59,362 nucleotides of DNA from Chloroflexota bacterium. GTDB lineage: Bacteria; Chloroflexota; Anaerolineae; Anaerolineales; E44-bin32. The position numbers and the translations under genes are program-made. Of this stretch, positions 9,079 to 17,687 are shown one piece after another. How positions within the stretch are numbered: position 1 is the stretch's first letter; each line of letters starts with the position of its first letter. The stretch is taken from positions 1-59,362 of the forward strand of contig JADFRQ010000015.1 in the NCBI GenBank assembly GCA_022561215.1, in the 5' to 3' direction. The notes beneath the pieces were generated by a model. It saw only the letters and a program-made list of their open reading frames with translations. It had not been told where the DNA came from and searched no databases.

Positions 9079-9106
9079 GTAGGGGCGTTCAATTGAACGC
9101 CTCTAC
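9079..9106. repeat. GTTCAATTGAAC-family palindrome (copy 2)
   Basis: The left arm GTAGGGGCGTTCAA pairs with TTGAACGCCTCTAC with one G-T pair, so the structure is kept although one arm has mutated. It lies between the SPL-like gene and the PEBP lipoprotein gene. Confidence 0.75.
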
Positions 9107-9265
9107 GTGGAATACCTCAAAAAGGATCCTCCATCAGGTTGATTGGAAATTTCTATTCCCAACCACTAAGTCAAATATAACGATGCGCCTTGTTAGCGGA
9201 TAAGTTAGATTTCATGTAGATTCGATCCAATCTTGTAGGAAAATGCACGTGCGGAGGATTTCTAT

Positions 9266-9913
9266 ATGGAAAACTTCAAGCCTGGCCTCGCTTTGCTCAC
9301 GGTTGGACTATTTTTGCTAAGTGGCTGTAATGGGGCACCAGAAGAACCCACGCTGGTTCCGACTTTAACCCCAGCCGCGGTTGTCGAATCGACTTCCGCG
9401 CCTGAGCCTACAATTGAGCCTGCATCGCCAACGATGCTTCCTAAGGAGGAAGAAATGAACTTCGAGCTAACCAGCACTGGCTTTCAACACGAGTCTTCTA
9501 TTCCTATAAAATTCAGTTGCGATGGAGAAGATATATCCCCACCATTGACGTGGAATGACCCGCCCGAAGGTGTTTTGAGCTTTGCCCTGATTCATGATGA
9601 CCCTGATTTACCGGCAGGGACATGGGTCCATTGGGTGCTTTTCAACATTCCAAGCAACACGCGTGAATTGGCGGAAGGCATTCCTGCACAGGACGTGCTT
9701 GCTGATGGAAGCCTGCATGGTGTGAACAGCTGGGGTCGGCTTGATTATGGCGGCCCTTGTCCGCCTGGAGGTACGCATCGCTACTTTTTCAAACTGTACG
9801 CCTTGGACTTAATGCTGGATCTTGCATCCGGAGCATCGAAAGCAGATCTACTCGAAGCGATGGATGGACATATCCTGGCCGAGGTCGAGTTGATGGGCAC
9901 CTTCTCAAGGTAA
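9266..9913 (+). CDS. YbhB/YbcL (PEBP, Raf-kinase-inhibitor-like) lipoprotein
   Basis: The N-terminus is a lipoprotein signal (LLTVGLFLLSGC) followed by a Pro/Thr-rich linker. From about residue 65 the protein is a phosphatidylethanolamine-binding-protein fold: IPIKFSCDGEDISPPLTW, DDPDLPAGTWVHWVLFNIP and the signature YGGPCPPGGTHRYFFKLYALD. Bacterial members are small ligand-binding proteins of unclear role; this one would sit outside the membrane. A GGAGGA site precedes the ATG. The next lipoprotein gene starts 38 bases downstream on the same strand, so the two may be co-transcribed. Confidence 0.88.
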   Translation: MENFKPGLALLTVGLFLLSGCNGAPEEPTLVPTLTPAAVVESTSAPEPTIEPASPTMLPKEEEMNFELTSTGFQHESSIPIKFSCDGEDISPPLTWNDPPEGVLSFALIHDDPDLPAGTWVHWVLFNIPSNTRELAEGIPAQDVLADGSLHGVNSWGRLDYGGPCPPGGTHRYFFKLYALDLMLDLASGASKADLLEAMDGHILAEVELMGTFSR

Positions 9914-9951
9914 TTGGAGTTCGCGGCAGAGAATGTGAAGTTGCAAGACTG

Positions 9952-10737
9952 ATGAACAAAGGGCACGCAAGGTTGTGGGTTTTTCTGGTCGTTGGCGTGT
10001 TTGCGGCTGGCTGCGCACCCATTTTTGCGACATCCACCCCCACACCAACCAACACACAGGTTCCGACCTCAACCCCCACAAAAACGCCGACTGCGACGCC
10101 GACAAACACCGCGACGCAACCAGCGACTCCAACAGCGACCCTTACGCCAACCATTACGCCAACCCCAACAATCACCGACACCCCAACGATCACGCCGACG
10201 CCAACATTTGATTTCCCGGATGCGACCGTATTGGTGCAGGCCAACTGCCGCTACGGTCCGGGCGTGCTCTATTTGTATGCGCATGGCCTCTACCCCGGTG
10301 AAACCGCGGTGGTTCACAACCGCAATCACGATGGCAGTTGGCTGTGGGTATTGCCCTATAATCTGGAAAGGCATTGCTGGATTTCATCCACGGTGGTGGA
10401 GGTCGAGGGCGATATCTTCTCCGTAGTCGAGTACTACTACCCGCTGCCGATCACCATCTGGATTGGCCCGACGAAGAATGTTCAGGCAAGCCGCAATGGG
10501 GATCAAGTCACGGTAACCTGGGATCACATCCAATATCAGTTCCCCGAAGACCTATTTGGCTATATCATCGAAGCGACGCTCTGTGCGAATGGTTCGCGCT
10601 ATGACACGGTCGTCGTCACCAACAACAACACTTATACCTTTACCGATAATACGAACTGCTCCAAGAAATCAAACGGCGAACTGCGCGCGGTGGAGAAGCA
10701 TGGCTACACGGAACCCGTTACTCTACCCTGGCCGTAA
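9952..10737 (+). CDS. Lipoprotein with Thr/Pro linker and SH3-like domain
   Basis: The open frame is longer upstream, but it overlaps the PEBP gene. The ATG at 9952 gives a clean lipoprotein signal, MNKGHARLWVFLVVGVFAAGC. About 55 residues of TPTPT-type repeat follow, then a bacterial SH3-like domain (ATVLVQANCRYGPGVLYLYAHGL through NHDGSWLWVLP), then a beta-rich region resembling a fibronectin-type fold (NVQASRNGDQVTVTWD) ending in conserved-looking cysteines. The TP linker probably holds the folded domains off the membrane or through the wall layer. SH3-like domains often bind cell-wall material; the ligand here is unknown. Confidence 0.82.
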   Translation: MNKGHARLWVFLVVGVFAAGCAPIFATSTPTPTNTQVPTSTPTKTPTATPTNTATQPATPTATLTPTITPTPTITDTPTITPTPTFDFPDATVLVQANCRYGPGVLYLYAHGLYPGETAVVHNRNHDGSWLWVLPYNLERHCWISSTVVEVEGDIFSVVEYYYPLPITIWIGPTKNVQASRNGDQVTVTWDHIQYQFPEDLFGYIIEATLCANGSRYDTVVVTNNNTYTFTDNTNCSKKSNGELRAVEKHGYTEPVTLPWP

Positions 10738-10775
10738 CGTATTAAGAGTAAGCAGCAATTCATGCTAAAAAAGCG

Positions 10776-11489
10776 ATGATTATCTTTCAGTATGATTCCC
10801 AGATCATAGAGCGCTATCCGAACCTGGTTGGGGGTGTGATCCTGGCGCGAGATGTTCGCAACGCAGAGAGTCCTCCAGGGTTAAGAGAGGATTTTCTCGG
10901 CGAGCAGCAAGCGACGCTCGCGCGCTTGGGCGACTCAGCCTTGAGTACGGTCGAATCCCTTGCCGCCTGGCGCCAGGCATTTCGCGCATTTGGAGTCAAA
11001 CCAACAAAATACCGCAGCGCTTGCGAGGCGCTGCTGAGACGATTGACCAAGCAAGGCGAACTGCCCTCCATCAACGCACTGGTCGATATTGCTAACCTGG
11101 TGAGCATTCGCTATGCGTTGCCGGTCGCTGCTTTTGATATTGGGGCCTTGCAAGGATCGGTGACGGTACGCTTCGCCATGGGGACTGAACGATATACTCC
11201 TTTAGGAAAGAGGCCGCCAGAGCATCCGAAGCCCGGCGAAGTGATCTTCTCCGATGATACCGATCTGGTCATCGCGCGCCGTTGGTGCTGGAGACAGAGT
11301 GATGAGAGTGCTGCCCGGAAGGATAGCAGCTCGATATTGATCACGATCGAAGCGCATCATGCGGGTGGAAAGTCCCAGGTGGAAGCGGGTCTCAATGATC
11401 TGCGCTCTCTGCTCAAGCAACATACGGGTGGGGAGATCGCTTCGACGGTCCTGAGTGCTGAGAACCCGCAGTTTATCCTTGACGATTGA
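10776..11489 (+). CDS. B3/B4 tRNA-binding-domain protein
   Basis: This 237-residue protein corresponds to the B3/B4 domain of phenylalanyl-tRNA synthetase beta, the part that edits mischarged tRNA, occurring here alone. Recognisable segments are ERYPNLVGGVILARDV near the start, WRQAFRAFGVKPTKYRSACEALLRR, ALVDIANLVSIRYALPVAAFD and the C-terminal ARRWCWRQSDES. Free-standing members are widespread, and a trans-editing or tRNA/amino-acid-binding role is assumed rather than shown. It starts 38 bases after the SH3-like lipoprotein gene. A dense cluster of palindromes follows its stop. Confidence 0.83.
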   Translation: MIIFQYDSQIIERYPNLVGGVILARDVRNAESPPGLREDFLGEQQATLARLGDSALSTVESLAAWRQAFRAFGVKPTKYRSACEALLRRLTKQGELPSINALVDIANLVSIRYALPVAAFDIGALQGSVTVRFAMGTERYTPLGKRPPEHPKPGEVIFSDDTDLVIARRWCWRQSDESAARKDSSSILITIEAHHAGGKSQVEAGLNDLRSLLKQHTGGEIASTVLSAENPQFILDD

Positions 11490-11493
11490 AGTA

Positions 11494-11526
11494 AACCTCC
11501 CGGAGGTTTCAAACCTCCGGGAGGTT
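11494..11526. repeat. Perfect 16-bp inverted repeat (AACCTCCCGGAGGTTT)
   Basis: The arm AACCTCCCGGAGGTTT is followed, after one base, by its exact reverse complement. Each arm is itself nearly palindromic. It begins five bases after the stop codon of the B3/B4 gene and could act as a transcription barrier, but no T-run follows. Confidence 0.75.
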
Positions 11527-11534
11527 GCCTCGCT

Positions 11535-11586
11535 AACCTTACGCAGGTGTGCAAGCCCATGGCTTGCCTTAAACCTGCGTAAGGTT
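11535..11586. repeat. Nested inverted repeat (AACCTTACGCAGGT)
   Basis: The outer 14-bp arms AACCTTACGCAGGT and ACCTGCGTAAGGTT are perfect complements. An inner hairpin GCAAGCC-CAT-GGCTTGC (11551-11567) sits between them. It is the second of three palindromes in 130 bp. Confidence 0.75.
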
Positions 11587-11596
11587 TCATAAGTGT

Positions 11597-11624
11597 GTAG
11601 GGGTACTCAATTGAACACCCCTAG
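11597..11624. repeat. GTTCAATTGAAC-family palindrome (copy 3, diverged)
   Basis: The arms GTAGGGGTACTCAA and TTGAACACCCCTAG keep the CAATTG centre and the TAGGGG/CCCCTA ends with internal mismatches, so this is a decayed member of the family at 2427 and 9079. Confidence 0.65.
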
Positions 11625-11664
11625 GCTTTATTTCATATACGTTATGTAGGGACTCCGCGCGCAA

Positions 11665-13650
11665 TCAGTCTCCCGCAGGTAGCGGCGCCGTTTTTAGACT
11701 CGGTTTTTGTCCATCCACGCTTGCCTTGGGTTCCTGACGCCGAAACTGACTCATATAGAGATCGTAATAGAAGCCACGCTCCTGCATGAGCGAGTCGTGA
11801 GTGCCGCGCTCGACAAATTCGCCGTGATCCAGCACCAGAACCTGATCTGCGTTGCGGATCGTGCTCAGCCGATGGGCGATGACAAAACTCGTTCTGCCGT
11901 GCAATAGTTTTTCCAGCGCCGCCTGGATTAAGCGTTCTGTTCTGGAATCTACACTCGAGGTCGCCTCATCCAAAATTAAGATGCGCGGGTCGGCAATCGC
12001 TGCCCGGGCAATGGCCACCAACTGCCTCTGACCCTGGCTTAAGCCGGACCCCCGCTCACCAAGTTCGGTATCATACCCCTCTGGCATGCGTTGAATAAAT
12101 TGATCGGCATGCGCTAATTTGGCGGCAGCGACCACTTCCTCGTCCGAAGCCCCCGGTCGGCCAAATCGAATATTGGCCATGATCGTGTCGCTGAAGAGGA
12201 AACTATCCTGCAGAACAACTGCAATTTGGCTGCGCAAACTGGATGAGGTCACTGCGCGCACATCGACCCCGTCGATCATCACTGAGCCACCGGTCACATC
12301 GTAGAAGCGCGGGATAAGGTTAATTATGGTTGTTTTTCCTCCTCCCGTTGGCCCCACAATGGCCACAACCTGGCCCGGCTCAGCGCGCAAGCTAATGCCC
12401 TTAAGCACCGGTTCACCAGGAACGTATTCGGCCCAAACATTATCCAATTCCACCAAACCAGAAATTGGGGGCAATTCGATCGCCTCCGGGTTGTCCTGGA
12501 TGTCGGGTACAACATCCATGAGTTCGAAGATGCGCTCACCCCCGGCAATTGCGCTTTGAACGTTGGTCCACAGCACCGCGATCCTTTGCACAGGGCCGTT
12601 GAAGCGTTGCGCATAGGCGACGAAAGTGACGATTAAGCCAAAAGACATGGCCGTGCCAAAGAAGTCCTGACCGCGCAGCAAGATGATGCCCCCGGCAACT
12701 GTTACGAGCATCAGCGCTACATAACCCATCGCTTCTAGCGTGGGTGCCAGGGCGGAACTGAACGCTACCGCGCGGATATTGGCATCGCGGTTGGAGGCGT
12801 TGGTCTCACGAAAAGAGGCAAGATTTTCTTCTTCGCGGCTGAAGGCCTGTGTTTCTCGCACCCCTGAAAAACTCTCCTGTAGTTCCGCGTTGACCGACCC
12901 CATTTGCAAGCGCGTTTTGCGGAATGCCTTGCGTGCCTTGCCCGAAAACCAGCTCGTGGCGACCGCCATGAACGGGATGGCTGAAAGTGCAATAAGCGCA
13001 TAGGGCAAACTTGTGATTAGCATGTTATAAGCGACCCAGAGGATGAGCATTGCCCCGCTTAAGACCTGCACGAGCGCAAATGTCATTCCTTGTTGAATGG
13101 TGTCTACATCGTTGGTTACGCGGCTCATTGTGTCACCGGCCTCGTGTTCAACGTGGTATCCAATAGAGAGCCGATTGATGTGTTGGAACACTTCCTTGCG
13201 CATCACGTTAAGCGCCCGTTGACCAGACCAGACCATAACGTAGAACATCAAGCCTGTTGCAATAGAACCGAGGATAAAGATTCCCACAATCCTCAAGATC
13301 AGGCCGCCAAGTCCCGAAATGTAGTCGTCCGTGGTCCAATCGGGCTGCGGCGCCGCATAGGTGCAATTGGACTCGGAGGACTCGCCACTCGATTCTAGAA
13401 AAGCACGAAGTTCTCCTTGCCCGCTACCCAGTGAAGTAGACGTAATCGGGGTTATGAAACAATCGACGGCCTGCCCGAATAATTGCGGGGCTTTTACCTC
13501 AGACCAGGTGGCGACGGACATCGCCGCGATTACAAGAAGGTACTGTTTCCAATAGGGCTTAAAGTAGCCCGAAAATCTACGCAGCGTGGTACTGACGTTC
13601 GTGGGCTTGGATACTTCTCCGCCAAATAATCGCTGTGCATCACCAAACAT
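11665..13650 (-). CDS. ABC exporter subunit with consensus ATP site
   Basis: This 661-residue half-exporter has a six-helix membrane domain and a C-terminal ATPase. Motifs are Walker A GPTGGGKTT, signature LSQGQRQ and Walker B with catalytic glutamate ILILDEATSSVDSRTE. It starts two bases after the stop of the preceding ABC gene, so the two are co-transcribed and probably form a heterodimer. In heterodimeric exporters such as TM287/288 or BmrCD one partner keeps the catalytic Glu and the other does not; this is the consensus partner. An insertion of about 60 residues with cysteines lies between the first two predicted membrane helices. The substrate is unknown; the linked MarR suggests a drug or toxic metabolite. 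Confidence 0.92.
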   Translation of the reverse strand: MFGDAQRLFGGEVSKPTNVSTTLRRFSGYFKPYWKQYLLVIAAMSVATWSEVKAPQLFGQAVDCFITPITSTSLGSGQGELRAFLESSGESSESNCTYAAPQPDWTTDDYISGLGGLILRIVGIFILGSIATGLMFYVMVWSGQRALNVMRKEVFQHINRLSIGYHVEHEAGDTMSRVTNDVDTIQQGMTFALVQVLSGAMLILWVAYNMLITSLPYALIALSAIPFMAVATSWFSGKARKAFRKTRLQMGSVNAELQESFSGVRETQAFSREEENLASFRETNASNRDANIRAVAFSSALAPTLEAMGYVALMLVTVAGGIILLRGQDFFGTAMSFGLIVTFVAYAQRFNGPVQRIAVLWTNVQSAIAGGERIFELMDVVPDIQDNPEAIELPPISGLVELDNVWAEYVPGEPVLKGISLRAEPGQVVAIVGPTGGGKTTIINLIPRFYDVTGGSVMIDGVDVRAVTSSSLRSQIAVVLQDSFLFSDTIMANIRFGRPGASDEEVVAAAKLAHADQFIQRMPEGYDTELGERGSGLSQGQRQLVAIARAAIADPRILILDEATSSVDSRTERLIQAALEKLLHGRTSFVIAHRLSTIRNADQVLVLDHGEFVERGTHDSLMQERGFYYDLYMSQFRRQEPKASVDGQKPSLKTAPLPAGD

Positions 13651-13651
13651 A

Positions 13652-15595
13652 TTAAACCTCCTGGCTCGCGGGAACCGCGGCTTCTGGCTCCGCAGCCAGC
13701 TCTGTGTCTTCTACCAATTGTGAGTGATAAATCTCAGCATAAATCTCGCTTTTCTCGAGCAGTTCTTCGTGCACACCGGAAGCTGCGATATGCCCGTCCT
13801 CAAGCACTAGAATTTGATCTGCGTTGAGCACCGTGCTTATGCGTTGGGCAATGACAAAACTTGTGCGTCCCTGCATCAACTTGTCCAGTGCCTGCTGAAT
13901 TTGAAATTCAGTCTGCAGATCAACATTGGACGTCGAATCATCGAGGATCAAGATGCGTGGATCTAGGAGCAGTGCCCGAGCGATGGCAATACGCTGTTTC
14001 TGACCACCCGATAGCGTCGTCCCGCGTTCTCCAACCGGGGTGTCGTAGCCATCGGGAAATCCCGAAATAAAGTCGTGCGCCGCGGCAGCCTTCGCCGCTG
14101 CAATCACTTTATCGATGGGAGCATCGGGTCGTCCAAAGGCGATATTGTCCCGGATCGTCCCTGAAAAAAGGGTGGTCTCTTGCAGTACGATTCCAATTTG
14201 GCCGCGCAAAGAATCAAGTTTTACGTTACGAATGTCATGGTCATCGATAAGGATGCGTCCCTCACTGGGGTCGTAAAAGCGGGGGATTAAGTTAATTACG
14301 GTTGATTTTCCTGACCCCGTCATACCCAGCAAGGCAATGGTTTCGCCTGGATTTACGCTAAAGTTCACCTCGCTCAGCACCGGATCTTCTCCGCCAAAAT
14401 AACGAAACGTCACATTCTCAAAGACAACTTTTCCCTTAACAGGGGGAAGCTGCCGTGCATTCGCTTCGTCTTCCACATCACTTTGGGCATCAAGGATTTC
14501 GAATATACGTCCCGCGGACGCGGAAGCTGCGGACATTTGCGTGATGATGAATCCCAATTGACCAACCGGGATAAATACATACACCAGGTAGAGGCTGAAT
14601 TTTTGCCATTCTCCTAATGTGAGCGATGAATTAATGATTTGCTGCCCGCCTGCGTAAAGCACAAGCGCCTGTCCAACGTTGGCCAGAAGGAAAATTGTTG
14701 GCATCAGCAGAGTCATCACGCGCATGACTCGGATGGTGCCGTTCATGAAATCATCAGCAGAGGTATCAAAGCGTCTCTGTTGATCACGTTCACGGTTGAA
14801 TGCTTTCACAACTTTTATTCCGGCGACATTTTCCTGCAGAATGGCGTTCAGTTTTGAAAGTTTTTTCTGGACGGCCTCGAACATTGGACGCGCAATGGCG
14901 CCGAAGATCATAAAGAGGACCATTGCTGCAGGCAGGATGGGAAGGATTACGAGGGTCAGCTTGGCGTTAGAAAAATAAAGAATTAGCAGGGTACCGATCA
15001 TGAGAACGAGCGCTTGCAGCGCCATCAATAATCCTTGCCCAATAAATGTGCGCACTTTCTCGACATCATCTGTCGCGCGGATCATGAGCTGACCGGTTCG
15101 ATGGCGGTCGTGGTAGCTGAAGGACAGGCTTTGGATTTTGTCGAAGAGTTCATTGCGCATATCAAAAGCCACACTTTGCGAGGCGCGCTCACCCATATAA
15201 ACTTGTGAGAAGGCAAATACACCGCGCAATATCGCGAAAACCACGATCAAGCCTCCGGCAAAAATGAGCCCTCGTACCGCACCATCGCGGTTGGCGATAA
15301 GTTCTTCGATGCTTAACCCCAATTGCTGAACTGCAATGGTCTGGAATTGGGCCGGGAGGTCCAAAACCTGGGTGGCGATGAGGCCTTCCGTAACGGTTTC
15401 AATAATGTTCTGAATAAGTTGAGGGACCATGAGTTGCGCAAGCGTTGCCACAAAAAGGGCTCCGTAAGCAATCCCGGTGATCTTCTTGTAATGCGCCAGG
15501 TAACGGATGGCACGGCCCAACCCGCCTGAGGGGCCGCTGCTCCCCTCGCGACCGCCTTTCATTTTCATACGTCTTTGCATCATCCGTTCTCTCAT
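13652..15595 (-). CDS. ABC exporter subunit with degenerate catalytic residue
   Basis: This half-exporter (647 residues) begins at the ATG that overlaps the MarR stop as ATGA. The frame continues upstream inside the MarR gene, but that extension only shadows it. Walker A is GMTGSGKST and the signature is LSGGQKQR. Walker B reads ILILDDSTSNVD, with Asp in place of the catalytic Glu, the hallmark of the non-consensus half of heterodimeric exporters. A long loop (about residues 60-95) follows the first helix, as in the partner. It is the middle gene of the marR-ABC-ABC operon. Confidence 0.92.
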   Translation of the reverse strand: MRERMMQRRMKMKGGREGSSGPSGGLGRAIRYLAHYKKITGIAYGALFVATLAQLMVPQLIQNIIETVTEGLIATQVLDLPAQFQTIAVQQLGLSIEELIANRDGAVRGLIFAGGLIVVFAILRGVFAFSQVYMGERASQSVAFDMRNELFDKIQSLSFSYHDRHRTGQLMIRATDDVEKVRTFIGQGLLMALQALVLMIGTLLILYFSNAKLTLVILPILPAAMVLFMIFGAIARPMFEAVQKKLSKLNAILQENVAGIKVVKAFNRERDQQRRFDTSADDFMNGTIRVMRVMTLLMPTIFLLANVGQALVLYAGGQQIINSSLTLGEWQKFSLYLVYVFIPVGQLGFIITQMSAASASAGRIFEILDAQSDVEDEANARQLPPVKGKVVFENVTFRYFGGEDPVLSEVNFSVNPGETIALLGMTGSGKSTVINLIPRFYDPSEGRILIDDHDIRNVKLDSLRGQIGIVLQETTLFSGTIRDNIAFGRPDAPIDKVIAAAKAAAAHDFISGFPDGYDTPVGERGTTLSGGQKQRIAIARALLLDPRILILDDSTSNVDLQTEFQIQQALDKLMQGRTSFVIAQRISTVLNADQILVLEDGHIAASGVHEELLEKSEIYAEIYHSQLVEDTELAAEPEAAVPASQEV

Positions 15596-16080
15596 ACACT
15601 TATCCTTGTTTTCGATATTGGGTGCCGTTTTATGCGGCGTTTTTCCAGGCTTAATGCCGCGGCCGTAAGCGTCTCTAGCGCAGAAAGGATTTCGAGCTGT
15701 TCCTTGGAGGTCAGGCTTCTCGCCAGATCCTTCATCCATTCACAACGCGACTCGATGCCTTTGTGAACATGGGAAAGTCCCCTCTTCGTGACGTTTATAC
15801 GTTTGACGCGTCGATCTTCTGGATCCTCTGTCCGCTCCAGCAAACCCAGGTTGACCAGGCGATCGACCATTTGGCTGGCGGCTGCTGCGCTAATGTCGAG
15901 ATCATCACCGATCTCCGAGATCTGCACGGAGCCATGGAAATGCAGGCGCATCAGCGTACGCTGCTGCGCCATGGAGAGACCCGAATCTTTGCTCGAGCGT
16001 AAGAATTCATGCATCGAGCGGCGCATGAATACCTTCACCCACTCGCGCAGTGCTTGATCTAATTTTTCAGAAATTGACAT
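15592..16080 (-). CDS. MarR-family transcriptional regulator
   Basis: This 162-residue protein has a winged-helix domain with the MarR pattern: LSMAQQRTLMRLHFHGSVQISEIGDDLDISAAAASQMVDRLVNLGLLERTEDPEDRRVKRINVTKRG. The DRR in the wing is typical. It is the first gene of the operon with the ABC exporter pair and shares an ATGA overlap with the next gene. Perfect palindromes directly before its start codon are likely operators, implying self-repression relieved by an exporter substrate. That regulatory logic is inferred from known MarR-exporter operons. Confidence 0.9.
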   Translation of the reverse strand: MSISEKLDQALREWVKVFMRRSMHEFLRSSKDSGLSMAQQRTLMRLHFHGSVQISEIGDDLDISAAAASQMVDRLVNLGLLERTEDPEDRRVKRINVTKRGLSHVHKGIESRCEWMKDLARSLTSKEQLEILSALETLTAAALSLEKRRIKRHPISKTRISV

Positions 16081-16081
16081 A

Positions 16082-16112
16082 AATAAGGTTCCTTATTGGT
16101 TAAGCAAGCTTA
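16082..16112 (-). promoter_or_regulatory. Putative MarR operator: two adjacent palindromes
   Basis: AATAAGG-TT-CCTTATT (16082-16097) is a perfect 7-2-7 palindrome ending two bases from the marR start codon. TAAGC-AA-GCTTA (16101-16112) follows after three bases. A TATGAT -10-like hexamer on the minus strand lies just upstream (16118-16123). Their placement between promoter and start is what autorepression would need. Confidence 0.5.
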
Positions 16113-16210
16113 TGTATATCATACGTTGGATCGATTGGGTAGGGTTTTGAGGTTGGGAAGCGGGAGCGGGGATTTGGGAGTTGGGCAAAGGCATAAGTCA
16201 TTCTGAACGA

Positions 16211-16350
16211 GCTGCAGCGTATTCAAGGGTTTTTCCCAAAAGCGCTATCTTGTGGTGTTCCCTCATAGAGAACCAGTCATAGGGGCGACTGGCCCGAGCT
16301 TTAGCTCGCATCGCCCTTACACCAGTTAGCAATTTACTGTGACCAGGAAG
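16211..16350. repeat. MITE-like element (GAGCTTTAGCTCG family, copy C)
   Basis: This stretch is similar over about 75 bases to the left half of the element at 24811-24964 (shared words GTGATGTTCCCTC-like and AGGGGCGACTGGCC). Its core is a clear hairpin: GGGGCGA (16282-16288), CGAGCT-TT-AGCTCG (16295-16308), TCGCCCT (16311-16317). The terminal repeats seen in copy A are not preserved. Confidence 0.6.
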
Positions 16351-16459
16351 TAATCGGTTTTATGCCCTTAAACTGAGAAATATTGTCCTTTGGTGACAGC
16401 CCTGGGATCCCCTTGGCGATGCGGAGTATCTTGAACCTCAAACCTGTACAATTGGCCCC

Positions 16460-17677
16460 ATGCCTGATGATTCTTCTCCCAATATAATCCCTGAGCCTTT
16501 GCGCGGATCGGATAGCGGCACCTTTGCCCATTCATCCGTCGTTGAGCGCCTGCCAGAGATCGCGCAGAGGACGATTGATGAAAATGATTTTCGGCCGGAA
16601 ATTATCCGGGACCTGGAAGAATTGATCGACGACATCCCCCAGGCACTGATTCGCCCGCTCGCGGATCCGTTAGCGCCTGACGCCGATTCATGGGCGGGCT
16701 ATGTTGCCGATCATGCGGGCTTGAATTGGTTGGAGATCCCGTGGTTCTTCGCCGAATTTTACTTCTACCGCAGGCTGCTGGAGGCAACGGGTTATTTTCA
16801 AGTTGGAGAGCAGGGTTATCGTGCTGACCCCTTCCTGGAGCAGAAGGCTCAAGGCCTGCGCCTCTCAATCCAATTGATGGAAGATTTGGCAGCAGAAGTG
16901 AATGCCTGGAGTGATGTCAATTCACCACAACTTGAAGGCATTGAGGCATTGCTGGTCCAATCACTGTGGGGAAATCGCGCCGATCTCAGCATGTGGCCAG
17001 CCGATGGAGGCGCGCAAGGCGGCAGCGAAAATCCGAAACTCGCTGAAAAACATATTCTCGTGAACACTGTGGCGCAGGTTGCCGATCATTTAACTTCCAA
17101 GGTCGTGCGCGTGGATATCGTTCTTGATAACGCTGGCTTTGAGTTGACAACCGATCTCTTCCTGGTCGACTTCCTGTTGCAATCCGGCGTCGTGCAGCAG
17201 ATCGTTCTCCATCCGAAGGCTTATCCCATCTTTGTCTCCGATGTTATATCCGCCGATCTAACGAAGACCTTGGAAAGGCTCGGAGATCGTTCATTGCCTC
17301 AAGCAAATATGATCGCCGCGCGAATATTGCGGTTTTTGAAAAACGGCCAATTGAGCATTCATGAGCATCTGTTTTGGACCTCGCCGCTCGCTTTGTGGGA
17401 GATGCCGCCAGCATTGCGGGCGGAGCTTGCGCGATCGGATCTGGTCATTCTTAAGGGGGATGCCACTTATCGTCGTCTGCTCGGCGACCGCCATTGGCCG
17501 TTCGCGAAGCCCTTCGAGGAAATCGTGGGCTATTTTCCGGCGCCGATCGCCGCCCTGCGGACACTTAAATCCGAGGTGGCCTGTGGATTGGCATCCTCAC
17601 AGATCGCCGATCTGCGCGCAGAGGATCCTGATTGGATGATCAACGGCCGCTGGGGGTTAATCCAATTTCGAGGGTGA
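16460..17677 (+). CDS. ARMT1-like DUF89 family protein (metal-dependent phosphatase fold)
   Basis: The 405-residue protein aligns well, from memory, with the eukaryotic ARMT1-type branch of DUF89 (human C6orf211). Shared blocks are VLDNAGFELTTDLFLVDFLL (Asp223, Asn224), IFVSDV, EHLFWTSPLALWEMP, LVILKGDATYRRLLGDRHWPF (Asp334) and the closing FPAPIAALRTLKSEVACGL and GRWGLIQF. DUF89 members bind a divalent metal through these Asp/Asn residues and act on phosphorylated sugars or reactive phospho-metabolites. A protein-glutamate methyltransferase activity was claimed for human ARMT1 and is disputed. The expected role is metabolite damage control. It is a single gene with no obvious operon partner. 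Confidence 0.85.
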   Translation: MPDDSSPNIIPEPLRGSDSGTFAHSSVVERLPEIAQRTIDENDFRPEIIRDLEELIDDIPQALIRPLADPLAPDADSWAGYVADHAGLNWLEIPWFFAEFYFYRRLLEATGYFQVGEQGYRADPFLEQKAQGLRLSIQLMEDLAAEVNAWSDVNSPQLEGIEALLVQSLWGNRADLSMWPADGGAQGGSENPKLAEKHILVNTVAQVADHLTSKVVRVDIVLDNAGFELTTDLFLVDFLLQSGVVQQIVLHPKAYPIFVSDVISADLTKTLERLGDRSLPQANMIAARILRFLKNGQLSIHEHLFWTSPLALWEMPPALRAELARSDLVILKGDATYRRLLGDRHWPFAKPFEEIVGYFPAPIAALRTLKSEVACGLASSQIADLRAEDPDWMINGRWGLIQFRG

Positions 17678-17687
17678 GAGGAAAGGT

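Noticed and set aside
9757-9951. Upstream extension of the SH3-like lipoprotein frame
   Set aside because: It overlaps the PEBP gene and would bury the lipoprotein signal; ATG 9952 fits better.
10040-10210. Tandem ACC/CCA-rich repeat as a possible CRISPR or minisatellite
   Set aside because: It encodes the TPTPT linker of a lipoprotein; no regular spacer structure.
15596-15739. N-terminal extension of the first ABC gene into marR
   Set aside because: It lies inside the conserved marR coding sequence; the ATGA overlap start is standard for coupled genes.
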